NCBI GenBank assembly: GCA_949987565.1
Contig: OX465112.1
Span: 19,503,361-19,567,360, forward strand
Length of the DNA stretch: 64,000 nucleotides
DNA from: Luidia sarsii
Lineage: Eukaryota; Echinodermata; Asteroidea; Paxillosida; Luidiidae
Direction of reading: 5' to 3'
Shown: positions 35,337 to 44,952 of the stretch, piece by piece
Numbering within the stretch: the first letter of the stretch is position 1
Layout: each line of letters opens with the position of its first letter
Program-made: the position numbers and the translations under genes
The notes under the pieces: model-generated
What the model saw: the letters and a program-made list of their open reading frames with translations, nothing else
Told to the model about the DNA's origin: nothing
Databases searched by the model: none

Positions 35337-38300
35337 TTATAAGATGGTAATGGTGGTCTGTTGTCCCATGCTAGTCTGGACCCCCGGTGGTCTGGTCTCC
35401 ACGTGGCCATTTCGTTGATGCCCATACTCAAACTTGATGCGTAGTTCCCCTATGTGAGTGACTGGGAGGATGTCAGGGATCCATTCAATGATGAAGGGAG
35501 TGGCTTCCGTCATGTCTGGGGTGGTGTGGCCTGTCCAGGTCAAACAAAGTCACATCAATGTCATACTTAGTACTAGATTCACAAACTGATCTGTGTATGA
35601 TATCAAACTGCATCCAATGTCAAAACTCCAGTTGAGAAGTTGAGAAGTTGAGGAGTTGTGGAGTTGTGGAGTTGTGGAGTTGTGGAGTTGTGGAGTTGAG
35701 GAGTTGTGGAGTTGAGGAGTTGAGAAGTTGATGAGTTGTGGAGTTGAGAAGTTGAGGAGTTGTGGAGTTGAGGAGTTGTGGAGTTGAGGAGTTGTGGAGT
35801 TGAGGAGTTGAGGAGTTGAGGAGTTGTGGAGTTGTGGAGTTGAGGAGTTGATGAATTGAGGAGTTGAGGAGTTGAGGAGTTGTGGAGTTTTGAAGTTGTG
35901 GAGTTGAGGAGTTGTGGAGTTGTGGAGTTGTGGAGTTGTGGAGTTGATGAGTTGAGGAGTTGAGGAGTTGAGGAGTTGTGAAGTTGTGGAGTTGAGGAGT
36001 TGTGGAGTTGAGAAGTTGTGGAGTTGAGGAGTTGTGGAGTTGTGGAGTTGATGAGTTGATGAGTTGAGGAGTTGTGGAGTTGTGAAGTTGTGGAGTTGAG
36101 GAGTTGAGGAGTTGTGGAGTTGAGGAGTTGTGGAGTTGATGAATTGAGGAGTTGAGTTGAGGAGTTGTGAAGTTGTTGAGTTGTGAAGTTGTGGAGTTGT
36201 GGAGTTGAGAAGTTGAGAAGTTGATGAGTTGTGGAGTTGTGGAGTTGTGAAGTTGTGGAGTTGAGGAGTTGTGGAGTTGAGGAGTTGTTGGGAATATATT
36301 GTAAATTCTTTGTTGCTGTCTCTATTTACGCAATGAAAATATGAAATTACATGGTGTCTCCGCAATTATCCTGAAAATATGAAAGACCACCACCCCATGA
36401 GATCACTGCGGAAACGGGCAATTACAACGCCCTAGCAACTCACCAACTTTCAGGTAGGTTTTCAGCTCAAATGGTTTGATTGGGACTTGGCCGTTGACTT
36501 TCCTGTACATGGAGGGGTCTTGGTCCAGTCTTGACGGGGTAGGATTCAAGGAGAAGGTGCCATCTTTGTTCTCCACAAAGCTACGTGTGACTTCCAGAGG
36601 AACCTTGAGGACAGAGAAACGTCAAATACAAGACTGAATTGCACTTCATCTTCCTAAACTGCTTTGGTTTTCAAACCCCTAACCCTTCATAACAATATAT
36701 ACAAAAAACTGTTGCAAACTGCTTCCGGTCCAGTCAAAGTTTTCTTGGCTAATTTTTCAATTTTCTAAATAACTGTAATACTCCTGATTGATTTGATCTT
36801 TGGCAAAGCTCAAACACTTAAATTAGGAGGGCCTGACGTTTCGATCCAAGCAGGACCTTTCTCATTTTCGCCAGTAAGCAGTTTGCAACATTTCTGCATA
36901 TTACTTTCAATATCAAATTCAATCATGGTATTTTGAAGAATCTCCAAAGTTAGAGGGCCTGACGTTTCGGTCCTAGCAGGACCTTTCTCAAAGGCAACGT
37001 GAAGGATGATTAAGGGTTATGGGTGATGCCAGTGTAAATGTAGCACTGTACCTCCTGCGTGTCAAAGATCTGCTTGACCTGCAGTACGTTAGTCAGATGC
37101 CACATATACTTGGAGAAGGTGCCCAGGGGCAGCGCATCTTTGCGGATGAAGGCCGTGGTTGCATTTGGCAATCGTTTCTTTTTGCCTCCAGACGCGATCC
37201 GATGCTGCAGAAGATCAAAGAAGACTTGAGGAACGTGGAAAACCAACGGATCAGGACGCCCTGCGCAGAGAACGGAAAAACCCCAAAGATGAGAGAAATT
37301 GAGTTTTAATCCAAAATTTAGTGGGCCTAAGGCAGATTGACAAGGACAAAACAGATACATGTACACGAAGGAAGGGGGAAGAGAATGAATATGACATGGA
37401 TGAGAAACAAAGGACAAAGAGTTAAGCTGGTAGGGTGAGATCAAAGGGAAGGGTAAGGAGTAGGGTAGGGATTAGTGAGAAGAGGGGGAAAGATCAAAGA
37501 GAGAAGTGTGGAGGAGTGACAAAAGAAGGATTATCCAGCTTGCAAAGCCAAATAGTTTTCACTTATTTACCGGTATACATAAAAGCTTAACACCTGACAA
37601 GAAATTGAAAATGATTAATTATGTCCACAGACTTCCTTCTAATTTACACAGTTTGTAGGTGAAGTCGCTCGGCGGCCATTTTGAGTAAGCAACGGAGTCT
37701 CTTTTATCTGTTTTCAGTGTTCAGGAAGTGAAGCGGGAAAGTCACAAACAGTGACAACTGACAAACATACAACAATGGATGCGGTAACAGAATGTGTCAA
37801 CTTTTGATATGATGTTTTCAACAGCAACAAGCAGTTTGCAACATTTCTGCATATTACTCTACGATTAACTTTTCTTCACTGTGACCAGGCTACATGCAAG
37901 GAAGATATCCACAAATATCTACAAATCATGAATGGGGAGTACCGCTCACCGTCAAACTGGTAGTGCATGGTCTGGTTGACTCTTTCCGTGACGCTGGCCA
38001 GCCATTTGATGAAGTTGATGGACGTACCCTCTCCGTCGGGACTGAGGGCGGGGGCCTTGTTGGGCGTGGTGGAGGGCGTTAGTTGGTTCCGCTTGATGGC
38101 TTGCTTCTTGGCCGGTGATGCTGCACTCTCCTGTAGTGTCAGGAGGGCACTGCTGGCTTGTGCTGCAGGAGAGGCACATATGGAGGGGGGTAGAGTAGGA
38201 GAGTGTCACTACAAACCAAGGAAACCAAGGAAATCAAGGGTCGATTTCCCCAAACTCGTCGTAACTTACGATCAATCGCCAAGACGATGAGCGATGCACA

Positions 38301-41300
38301 AAAACCATTCAGCCTAACACAACTTACGATGGGTTACCCATCGTAAGTTGAGTTATGATGCATCGTAAGGCTTTGTGAAATCTGTCCCCGGTACGACATA
38401 ATGTACGACAGAATATTTTACCCATGTTTTGAGTTTATATTTGAGATCATATCCATGACCTTAGATTGTGTTTGAGGCTTCACATTTTCTTTCCTATATG
38501 CCCTCGTGTGTTGATTTTTATATTGTCAGAAAGTTCATTGACCCAGCTTTCTGTTGATGTGTAATGTGCGTAGGGTCGCCATTACGATTTTTTTTAGAAA
38601 ACTGCGTTTAGAAACTGAACGCGATGTTGTCATTGCATTCTCGTTGAGAACAACGACTGTGGGGTGTCATGTCATACAGGGCCAGGCTCGCATGCGCAGG
38701 CAACTACCACGGGACCGAGCTGCCACTCGCGGAGTTGGCAGAAGAGGATCCGGCGGGACTTTTCGTGACGAAAGAAGTAACTAAATTTATCAAGCTTGGT
38801 ATCAAATGAAAGAGATGTCTACTGTCTATAAAAGTCGCGGTGAACATTATTCTCCAAACGCAATCTTTCGGCTTCAAAACAAGCATTGAAAACAACCCTC
38901 TCTTCATTAAAGCGCGGTTTTGTGCAAAACTATCCGGTACAGCCTTCAAAAATGAAAAAGAATGCGGTCACGCATGTACGAAAGCAATTTAATGCGGTAC
39001 TCAGGGTTAATCACTTATGTCATATGATATTGATAATGAGTTTCATGTAAACAATCATGACATTAGTTAAACTGTATTCATAATTTCATGACGATTGTTG
39101 ACATTTTGTTTTGGGATCGAAAATCTTGCCCACATAACCTCAAGCCTCAAGGCTCAACATTCCAACAACGATGTCCATTTCACATTTGTTTGATTAAGGT
39201 TACCTGGAAGTGGAACCATGCCTGGAGGAAGGATGTAGAAAGGGCCTTGATGAACCGTTGAAGGAGCTTTGCGTTTGTTAGTGCTTGTGGCTGTGGCATC
39301 TCTCCAATCTGTCCAGTGCTTGACTTTCTGCATATGTCTCTTGATGACTGCGAAGCCGCCGAACGAGTAGATTATCATGCAATTGCACCAGATACAGTAA
39401 GCCCGCCCGGGTTCTTCCAGCTTCCGAATGCAAGTACCTACTTTGCAGCCGTTGACCACTTTATCGGCCCATTTCCATGACCACTTAGAGGGCACCGTGG
39501 CGTCGACGGCCTTGGCTTTTGCATCATCCTTTTTCTCCAAAAACTGCTTTTTAACTTTAGTGGCCATTATTTGACCACTTGGACTTTCGAGTACGCGCGA
39601 ACCAGCAAAAATCAACCGATTGGAGCTGTGGACCAAACCATTCACTTCAGAGGGGCATTCCAATTGACGTAACGAGGCGTCCACACATTCCAAATGTATT
39701 ATACATCGGAAATAGATACACAGGACTGTGATAAGTAGTATCAGTATATCAGAGAGGATTCACATTGATTTAAGATTATGTTTCATTTACAAAAATGTTG
39801 TTTTTATCTCGAAAAGAGTAACCGCAAGCAATACACCCGCTGACTGTTTCACCCCTGTAGAATAATGGTATGGTCCGAATAACTGCGAGGCAAGATGGCT
39901 GCCGATTACGTAGCTTCGACAATTTCTGGACGCCTTATCTCTCTTTTTCAAGCCAGAATAATATAGTTTTGGCCAATAATAAAATGTCTGCTTCCGCTTT
40001 GGATTATTTTTGAACGCACTGTGGATGTGTTAACGCTGTTTGCTATGCATATAAGCCTACAATGTAACGTACATGTACGATACATGTACGAACGGACGTT
40101 GTTATCGTTTGGATGCGCCACCACGAGAGGGCGTTCTTATGACCGGTGTCAAGACTAATTCTGTCCCCCGTAGTAAATGTGTCTGGGGGGAATTAACTAG
40201 ATCAAAGTGTCCCCCGTACAGGCTTATCCAGGTAAATGTGTCCCCCAGAAAAAAATGTACACGGCTACAACCGGCTGAATGTGCATAATTCAAACACAAG
40301 TATATTATATCTTACATACTTCAAACAAACAAAGACAAACTGACTGGAACCTGTTTTGAACAAATGGAAAATATGGCCAAAAAACTTTGACTGAACCAAG
40401 ACTTGAACCCAAGACTTCTGGATTAACATACCAGTGCTCTTTCATCTGAGCTATCCAGCCCTTAGATGGTGACCTTCCCAAATAGTCAACTACATGTAGT
40501 CTTTGCCGGGGATCAAAACCCCGCTTTCATTAAGATGCAAACAACCACTTGTTGTAAACCTGGCTTTCAAGTCCCCCCCCCCCAAAAAAAAAAAAAAAAA
40601 AGGAAAAACTGACTAGGAATATTTTAAACAAATTGAAAAGACTCATCTTTGGGATCTTGAACCACTGTCTAGTTAAGATACAATAATGGATGCATTTTTT
40701 TAAATGCACATTCACCCAAAACAAGGCTATAAAGCCACTCAAGGTTAACTGCTAAGGAAAGAAGGAGATAGAGAGGGACCCAGGAAGGCTGGAGATAGAA
40801 ATTGACATTCCTCTAAAAAAGGGCCAGATCATAGGAAGGGGAAACCATAAACCAGGAAGGGAATTCCAGAGAGAGGCTGAACAAGGGAAGAAGCTGTTCT
40901 GATACATCTTAGTTCTACACCTTGGGGGAACCTCAATGCTTCAGTGCCATCCAGATGATAGCTGGAATCCAGCAGTCTCATGACCATGTTGAATGTGGTT
41001 GAATAGTCTGATAACGCTTCATACACAATATCTCACAGCTAAGACGGACAGCATCATTATGGTGACCAAGTGATTTTATGCCCAGTAAACTCATATCTGA
41101 TGTAGAATGGTCCAAGGGAGATTGAAGTGATACCCAACAATGGTATCAATTTTACCAGTTTTGATTGTAGGCCTATGGCCATATAGATATATTTTTTTAT
41201 GGTGTTTTTGGTCTCGCCAACATATTGAACATTACAAATTCTACAGGAGATGTGGTATAATGTTTGAGAGTTGGTGCATGTAACCATGATGTAATAGAGC

Positions 41301-43386
41301 CATGGGTCGTGTGGGTTGTTCCAGAAGATCTGCCATTTAACTCCTCAATCCATGAGCAGGATTGGTGCCGGATTTTGCAGGATTGAGGTTGCACTCACCC
41401 CTTCACAAACTTCATCCAATAAATTCCAAATGATTTTGGAGGATTGAGGATGATGGCATTTGTTTGCATGGTGGCTGTGAGTGGATCTTGCAGGATTGAG
41501 GCTGTGTACAACCAAGAGGGTCAAATGGCGTTAAGGCTATCGAATGGAAACCTTGAGAATTATCAAATATTAGATTGACATCCAAACAGAACTCCCTGCA
41601 GCAAGCGCCAACTTTTGACCAGAGGCAAAGTAAGGCGGAGTCTGTTTGAAGGAGACTTACCAAGCATATCATCTTTACGTTGCACCTTCATCATTAGATT
41701 GGGATTGTTCTCCTCGGAGACCACCTGATCCAACTTGATCTGATCATTTAAAACATTGATGCTGGGAGCTGATCCTACCAAGGAGAAAAAAACAACAGAA
41801 ACAGAAGAAAATAAGCTTGAAGAATGACAATTCATTAATAAGTTTGAAACTAATTGAACAATTGGCAAAGAAAACTTTGACTGGACCGGGACTTGAACCT
41901 AAGACCTCTAGATTAATGTACCAGTGCTCTTCCAAAGTGGATGCAGCTTGTTCAATTTAAGTCAAACAAACAAGTTTTTCCTTTGTTTGAAAGTTTGAAA
42001 CTATTGCATTTGGTTAAATGCTTTTGACTGGCACCCCACCCCGGCACAGACTCGTTGACTATTTGGGAAGGCCACCATCTAAGGGCTGCATAGCTCAGAT
42101 GGTAAGAGCAATGGTATTAATGTGCCAGTGCTCTTCCATCTGAGCTATCCAGCCCTTAGATGGTGGCCTTCCCAATAGTCAACTAGTCTTTGGCACACCA
42201 GCACTCTTACCATCTGAGCTATCCAGCCCTTAGATGGTGGTCTTCCCTAATAGTCAACTAGTCTTTGGCACACCAGCGCTCTTACCATCTGAGCTATCCA
42301 GCCCTTAGATGGTGGCCTTCCCTAATAGTCAACTAGTCTTTGGCACACCAGTGCTCTTCCATCTGAGCTATCCAGCCCTTAGATGGTGGCCTTCCCAATA
42401 GTCAACTAGTCTTTGCCGGGGTGGGGGTGCCAGTCAGAAGGAATTCAACCATTAAAGTTCTTATCAAATTATCCGTTATCAAAGCAAACCACAGATTAAT
42501 ATCCTAGAGTAAATGATAAGACTGCTAGCTACTGACTAGCATACAGGTTTATTTTGGAGGTCTTACCATGTGAGTCCAGATTAATGAAGTACTCAAACTC
42601 CTTGGCCAGTACATCGTCACTGGCAAATGCACAGATGCAGGCATAGAAATGTACACAGCGCCGGCGAAGCTCATCACCAGGTAAGACTCGGAAATTCCTG
42701 AAGTATCGACAGGTGCACTGGAACTTGTGCTCTGTGGTACCGTTCTTGCGCTGGCTCTCCGAGAAGGAGAAATGGAGGAATCCCAGCAAGTTCTTGGGTT
42801 GGACTTTGCACTTGACCACCATGACGCTCTTACTGACCCTCTGCACGAGTGGTCCTGTGGTCTCAGTGGCCAGCAGCCAAATGGCCTGCTTGGTCTCGTT
42901 GGAGAGGGGCAGGGCATTCAGGATGGAATTCTTGAGCGTTAACGGCGTTGCTTCAGCTTCACTCTCCAACGCTAACTTGATGTGATTGCAGTTCAGGATT
43001 TCTGTGGTTCCCGTGGTGGGGTCGGTGGGTTTTTGGCAGAGGTCTACGTAGCAGCGAGCTCCTTGCAGGACCTGTCCTTGTAAGTCCACCAGTGGATGCA
43101 GCGGGAGCTCCACAAAGCCTCTATAGTCCGGGCCGCGGTCTCGTAGCCTGACGGAAAACACCTGCACCGTGGAGCCCGTGATAATCTTGACAGCGTCGGC
43201 GCTGCGTCCGTTCTTTCTGCCCGCGCCTCGTAAGACCATGTTGCAATCCTTGTTCTTACAGCTCAGGCCACGGATGCCGTTGTAGATTCCACAGTTGGGA
43301 CATTTCTTCACACCTCGGAGAGTGGGCTTGCCAAGATCTTTCAGCAACTCCTTCATTTTCACGGTCGATTTGTCCTTGCTTGCCAT
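35337..43386 (-). CDS. C2orf42: C2orf42 orthologue, zinc-binding protein of unknown function
   Basis: Exons in order: 43386-42567, 41774-41661, 38162-37950, 37260-37052, 36603-36444, 35530-35337 (TAA). Phases all join; 569 aa against about 574 in human. Seen: an N-terminal Cys cluster [18 protein letters not shown] (Cys 29, 32, 43, 48); CTC...RCVH, followed by [11 protein letters not shown], a SWIM-type CxC..CxH arrangement near 229-250; [39 protein letters not shown]; and the C-terminal [13 protein letters not shown] and [17 protein letters not shown]. These blocks match the vertebrate protein along its whole length. Its function is not known; SWIM fingers usually bind DNA or protein. Introns are invaded by repeats, and intron 2 holds an unrelated zinc-finger frame. 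Confidence 0.95.
35630..36290. repeat. 10-bp minisatellite in C2orf42 intron 5
   Basis: Roughly 65 units of GAGTTGTGGA / GAGTTGAGGA in irregular alternation. Read on the minus strand it gives a long but meaningless open frame of Gln/Leu/Asn/Ser/Thr repeats. The splice sites of exons 5 and 6 fit without it, so it is intronic. Confidence 0.95.
36700..36998. mobile_element. Two palindromic family B copies, C2orf42 intron 4
   Basis: GGGCCTGACGTTTCGATCCA at about 36829 and GGGCCTGACGTTTCGGTCCT at about 36956 each run into AGCAGGACCTTTCTC. Between and before them are TGTTGCAAACTGCTT and its complement AGCAGTTTGCAACATT. A short SINE family 1 scrap (TCCGGTCCAGTCAAAGTTTT) is fused at 36725. Confidence 0.75.
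39203..39567 (-). CDS. Zinc-finger-like exon nested in C2orf42 intron 2
   Basis: ATG at 39567 ([20 protein letters not shown]) opens a 121-codon frame to a consensus donor after PPGMVPLP (CCAG|GTAACC at about 39203/39202). It has a C2H2-like arrangement: CIWC, then about 16 residues, then RHMQKVKH, reminiscent of BED or hAT-type fingers, preceded by [20 protein letters not shown]. It is not part of C2orf42: exons 2 and 3 of that gene join in phase and match the human protein without it. About 325 bp upstream lies CAAGATGGCTGCC, a YY1-like promoter motif. I cannot find a second exon, so it is either the 5' end of a nested gene or a broken copy. Confidence 0.5.
39891..39903 (-). promoter_or_regulatory. 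YY1-like motif upstream of the nested zinc-finger exon
   Basis: CAAGATGGCTGCC in a CpG-richer patch (39885-40020). The same type of site, GGCGGCCATTTTG, is at 37671-37683 in C2orf42 intron 3. Promoter role is inferred. Confidence 0.35.
40320..40515 (-). mobile_element. SINE family 1 copy, C2orf42 intron 2
   Basis: Minus strand: GGAAGGTCACCATCTAAGGG, A box TAGCTCAGATGA, GGTATGTTAATCCAGAAGTC, B box GGTTCAAGTC, then GGTTCAGTCAAAGTTTT and tail sequence with GGAACCTGTTTTGAACAAAT. Confidence 0.8.
40690..41035 (-). mobile_element. LINE 3' end, degraded
   Basis: Minus-strand fragments match the 3' ends of non-LTR retrotransposons: a LWNSLP-type motif (CTGGAATTCCCTTCC) followed by [10 protein letters not shown]. 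The same pair is seen at 48715-49130. Frames are interrupted. Confidence 0.6.
41055..41290 (-). mobile_element. Penelope-like element remnant, GIY-YIG endonuclease
   Basis: A minus-strand frame reads [20 protein letters not shown], the typical Y-x-I-x-C..C..YVGET start of the GIY-YIG nuclease of Penelope-like elements. The frame is then shifted around 41190. The reverse transcriptase part is missing. Confidence 0.7.
41868..41945 (-). mobile_element. SINE family 1 fragment, C2orf42 intron 1
   Basis: The head only, running on the minus strand from GAAGAGCACTGGTACATTAA through GGTTCAAGTCCCGGTCC to AAAGTTTTCTTTGCC. It lies just upstream of C2orf42 exon 2. Confidence 0.75.
42000..42470. repeat. 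Inverted and tandem cluster of SINE family 1 heads
   Basis: One plus-strand head (42062-42115) is followed by about four minus-strand partial heads of 80-85 bp (42115-42420), each containing TGAGCTATCCAGCCCTTAGA, TGGTGGCCTTCCC and AGTCAACTAGTCTTTG. The first pair can fold into a long hairpin. The tandem units lack the B box, so they arose by duplication, not by separate insertion. Confidence 0.85.
42567..43386 (-). CDS. C2orf42: C2orf42 first coding exon
   Basis: ATG at 43386 in a CACCATGG context, 273 codons plus one base, GTAAGA donor at 42566. It carries both zinc-binding motifs. A possible acceptor just upstream (ACACCTCCAG, ending near 43419 on the minus strand) suggests a non-coding first exon further up. 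Confidence 0.93.
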
Positions 43387-44952
43387 GGTGACAAATTACA
43401 AACATCCAAAACAGAATCTGGAGGTGTAAGAGATTAGAAATGAAAAGCAAGGTAAGACAAGTGTCTTAATTGTTGGGTACGTAAATGACACAATTTTTAA
43501 CATCTGAAGAGTTAGAAAAAATAATCACAATAAAATAGAATAGACCGCCTAATGAAGTGCATGTTTTGCACACAGATGCATGCTGGCACTGCTGACCGTC
43601 TTCCGGTTGACAAATGCCGAAATGGTAAATAAACGTCACAAAATCAATTTGGGGAATACTGCCAATTTGGGGGGCAAGTGGTTGTGCCAGACGTTGTCAA
43701 TGCCATTGTCACTAAGTCTAATTAAGACTCAGTATAGTTTTATATTTTTCTAAAAAAAATTGAATAAATTTTTTTGTCGGTCTTGAATTTGACTTTGACA
43801 TTGTGCCCTTTTTGTGGATTTTGTTTACACCCTTTTAGTTTTACGGTGAGGGTATTAAAACTAAATCTTCCTGGCAAAAGGGTTAACAAGTATGCTTTGC
43901 CTCCGAAAAACGGTTCAATTGCGGTTGAATCTGACACTTTGCACTGAGTGCATTGTACAGCTGTATTAATTGTGTACAAAACCGGCTACTCGCTCGGCAA
44001 ATAGCGTCGACGTAAGACAAACGGAGACGGTTTTTGGTGTTTTCCAGGCAAATTATCTGTCCAAATTGCATTCCATGCAAAGCTGAAATCAAACTTCATA
44101 ATCCTAGCTATTGCATCTGATTTTCGACCTCCGCTGGGCTGCAATACTTACAAAAATCGAGTTGAAAAGGTCCCCTTTTTCTTGTTTGGATAATCACATC
44201 GACGCCATGTTGTTAAGAAATAGCGCGACGACACTGCTAAAAACGACGTCTCTGATTGGACTATTTCCATCACATGCCGCATTGGATTTCTGACGTCAAT
44301 TTCAATTGGATCTTCGGAGCAGGCACACTTTGCAACAAAATGTAAACTTGTATCAGTCGTTGGTTTTATAGCCCCTTGGTTATTGTCACTCCTGAGCGTC
44401 TTGGTTGCCAAAAATGGAATTACAAAAAGGAAATATACTGGATAACGATGCATTAATAATATACAGGAGGTACAAATGCAGAACAATCACATGTTTTGAT
44501 TTTTAATTGACAACTCATCTTCCCCCATAATACACAATACACCCACCAAAATTACATGGATTAATCCACCTAACCTCGATTCAACAAATTCCACGATTTA
44601 TCAATAAAGTTTATTACATCTACATCTAACTCTGAGAATATACGACAGTTGCACAATATGATGAAATATTCTAAAGGGAAGCTATTGACATAATTATCCT
44701 ACCCGAATTTCATTTCGGGCGATAGCTTCCTTCCCCATTTAGCGAATAGAACATTCCAACTACGCCAGACCCATGTGATTTAAATATCACTTTGCATTTA
44801 ATGCATAGAAATTACTTGAATTTTGTTATTGAAAATGTCAGACGACTTACTGACAATTCTCTCTCTAAAAAATCCCAACAATGTCGTGAAATGAGTCGGC
44901 TGCTAGCCATGCTGTGATCGATTCCTTGACGATTCCGTTCCGAGCGCGGACG
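43387..44952. other. Head-to-head spacer between C2orf42 and the seven-TM gene
   Basis: About 1.5 kb, probably a shared promoter region. It has a CpG-richer core at 43980-44310 with GACGCCATGTTG (44201-44212, YY1-like on the minus strand) and the CRE palindrome TGACGTCA at 44291-44298. No SINE or foldback is present. Confidence 0.5.
44291..44298. promoter_or_regulatory. CRE palindrome in the C2orf42/seven-TM spacer
   Basis: TGACGTCA, a full CREB/ATF octamer, about 90 bp from a YY1-like ATGGCG motif (44201-44212). Function is inferred from sequence and from its position in a bidirectional spacer. Confidence 0.4.

Noticed and set aside
35550..36365. 271-codon minus-strand frame rich in Leu/Asn/Ser/Thr/Gln
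   Set aside because: It is the translation of a 10-bp minisatellite; C2orf42 exons 5 and 6 join in phase and match the family without it.
37010..37444. Full 144-codon minus-strand frame as one exon
   Set aside because: Only 37260-37052 matches C2orf42; the rest reads through the flanking intron past good acceptor and donor sites.
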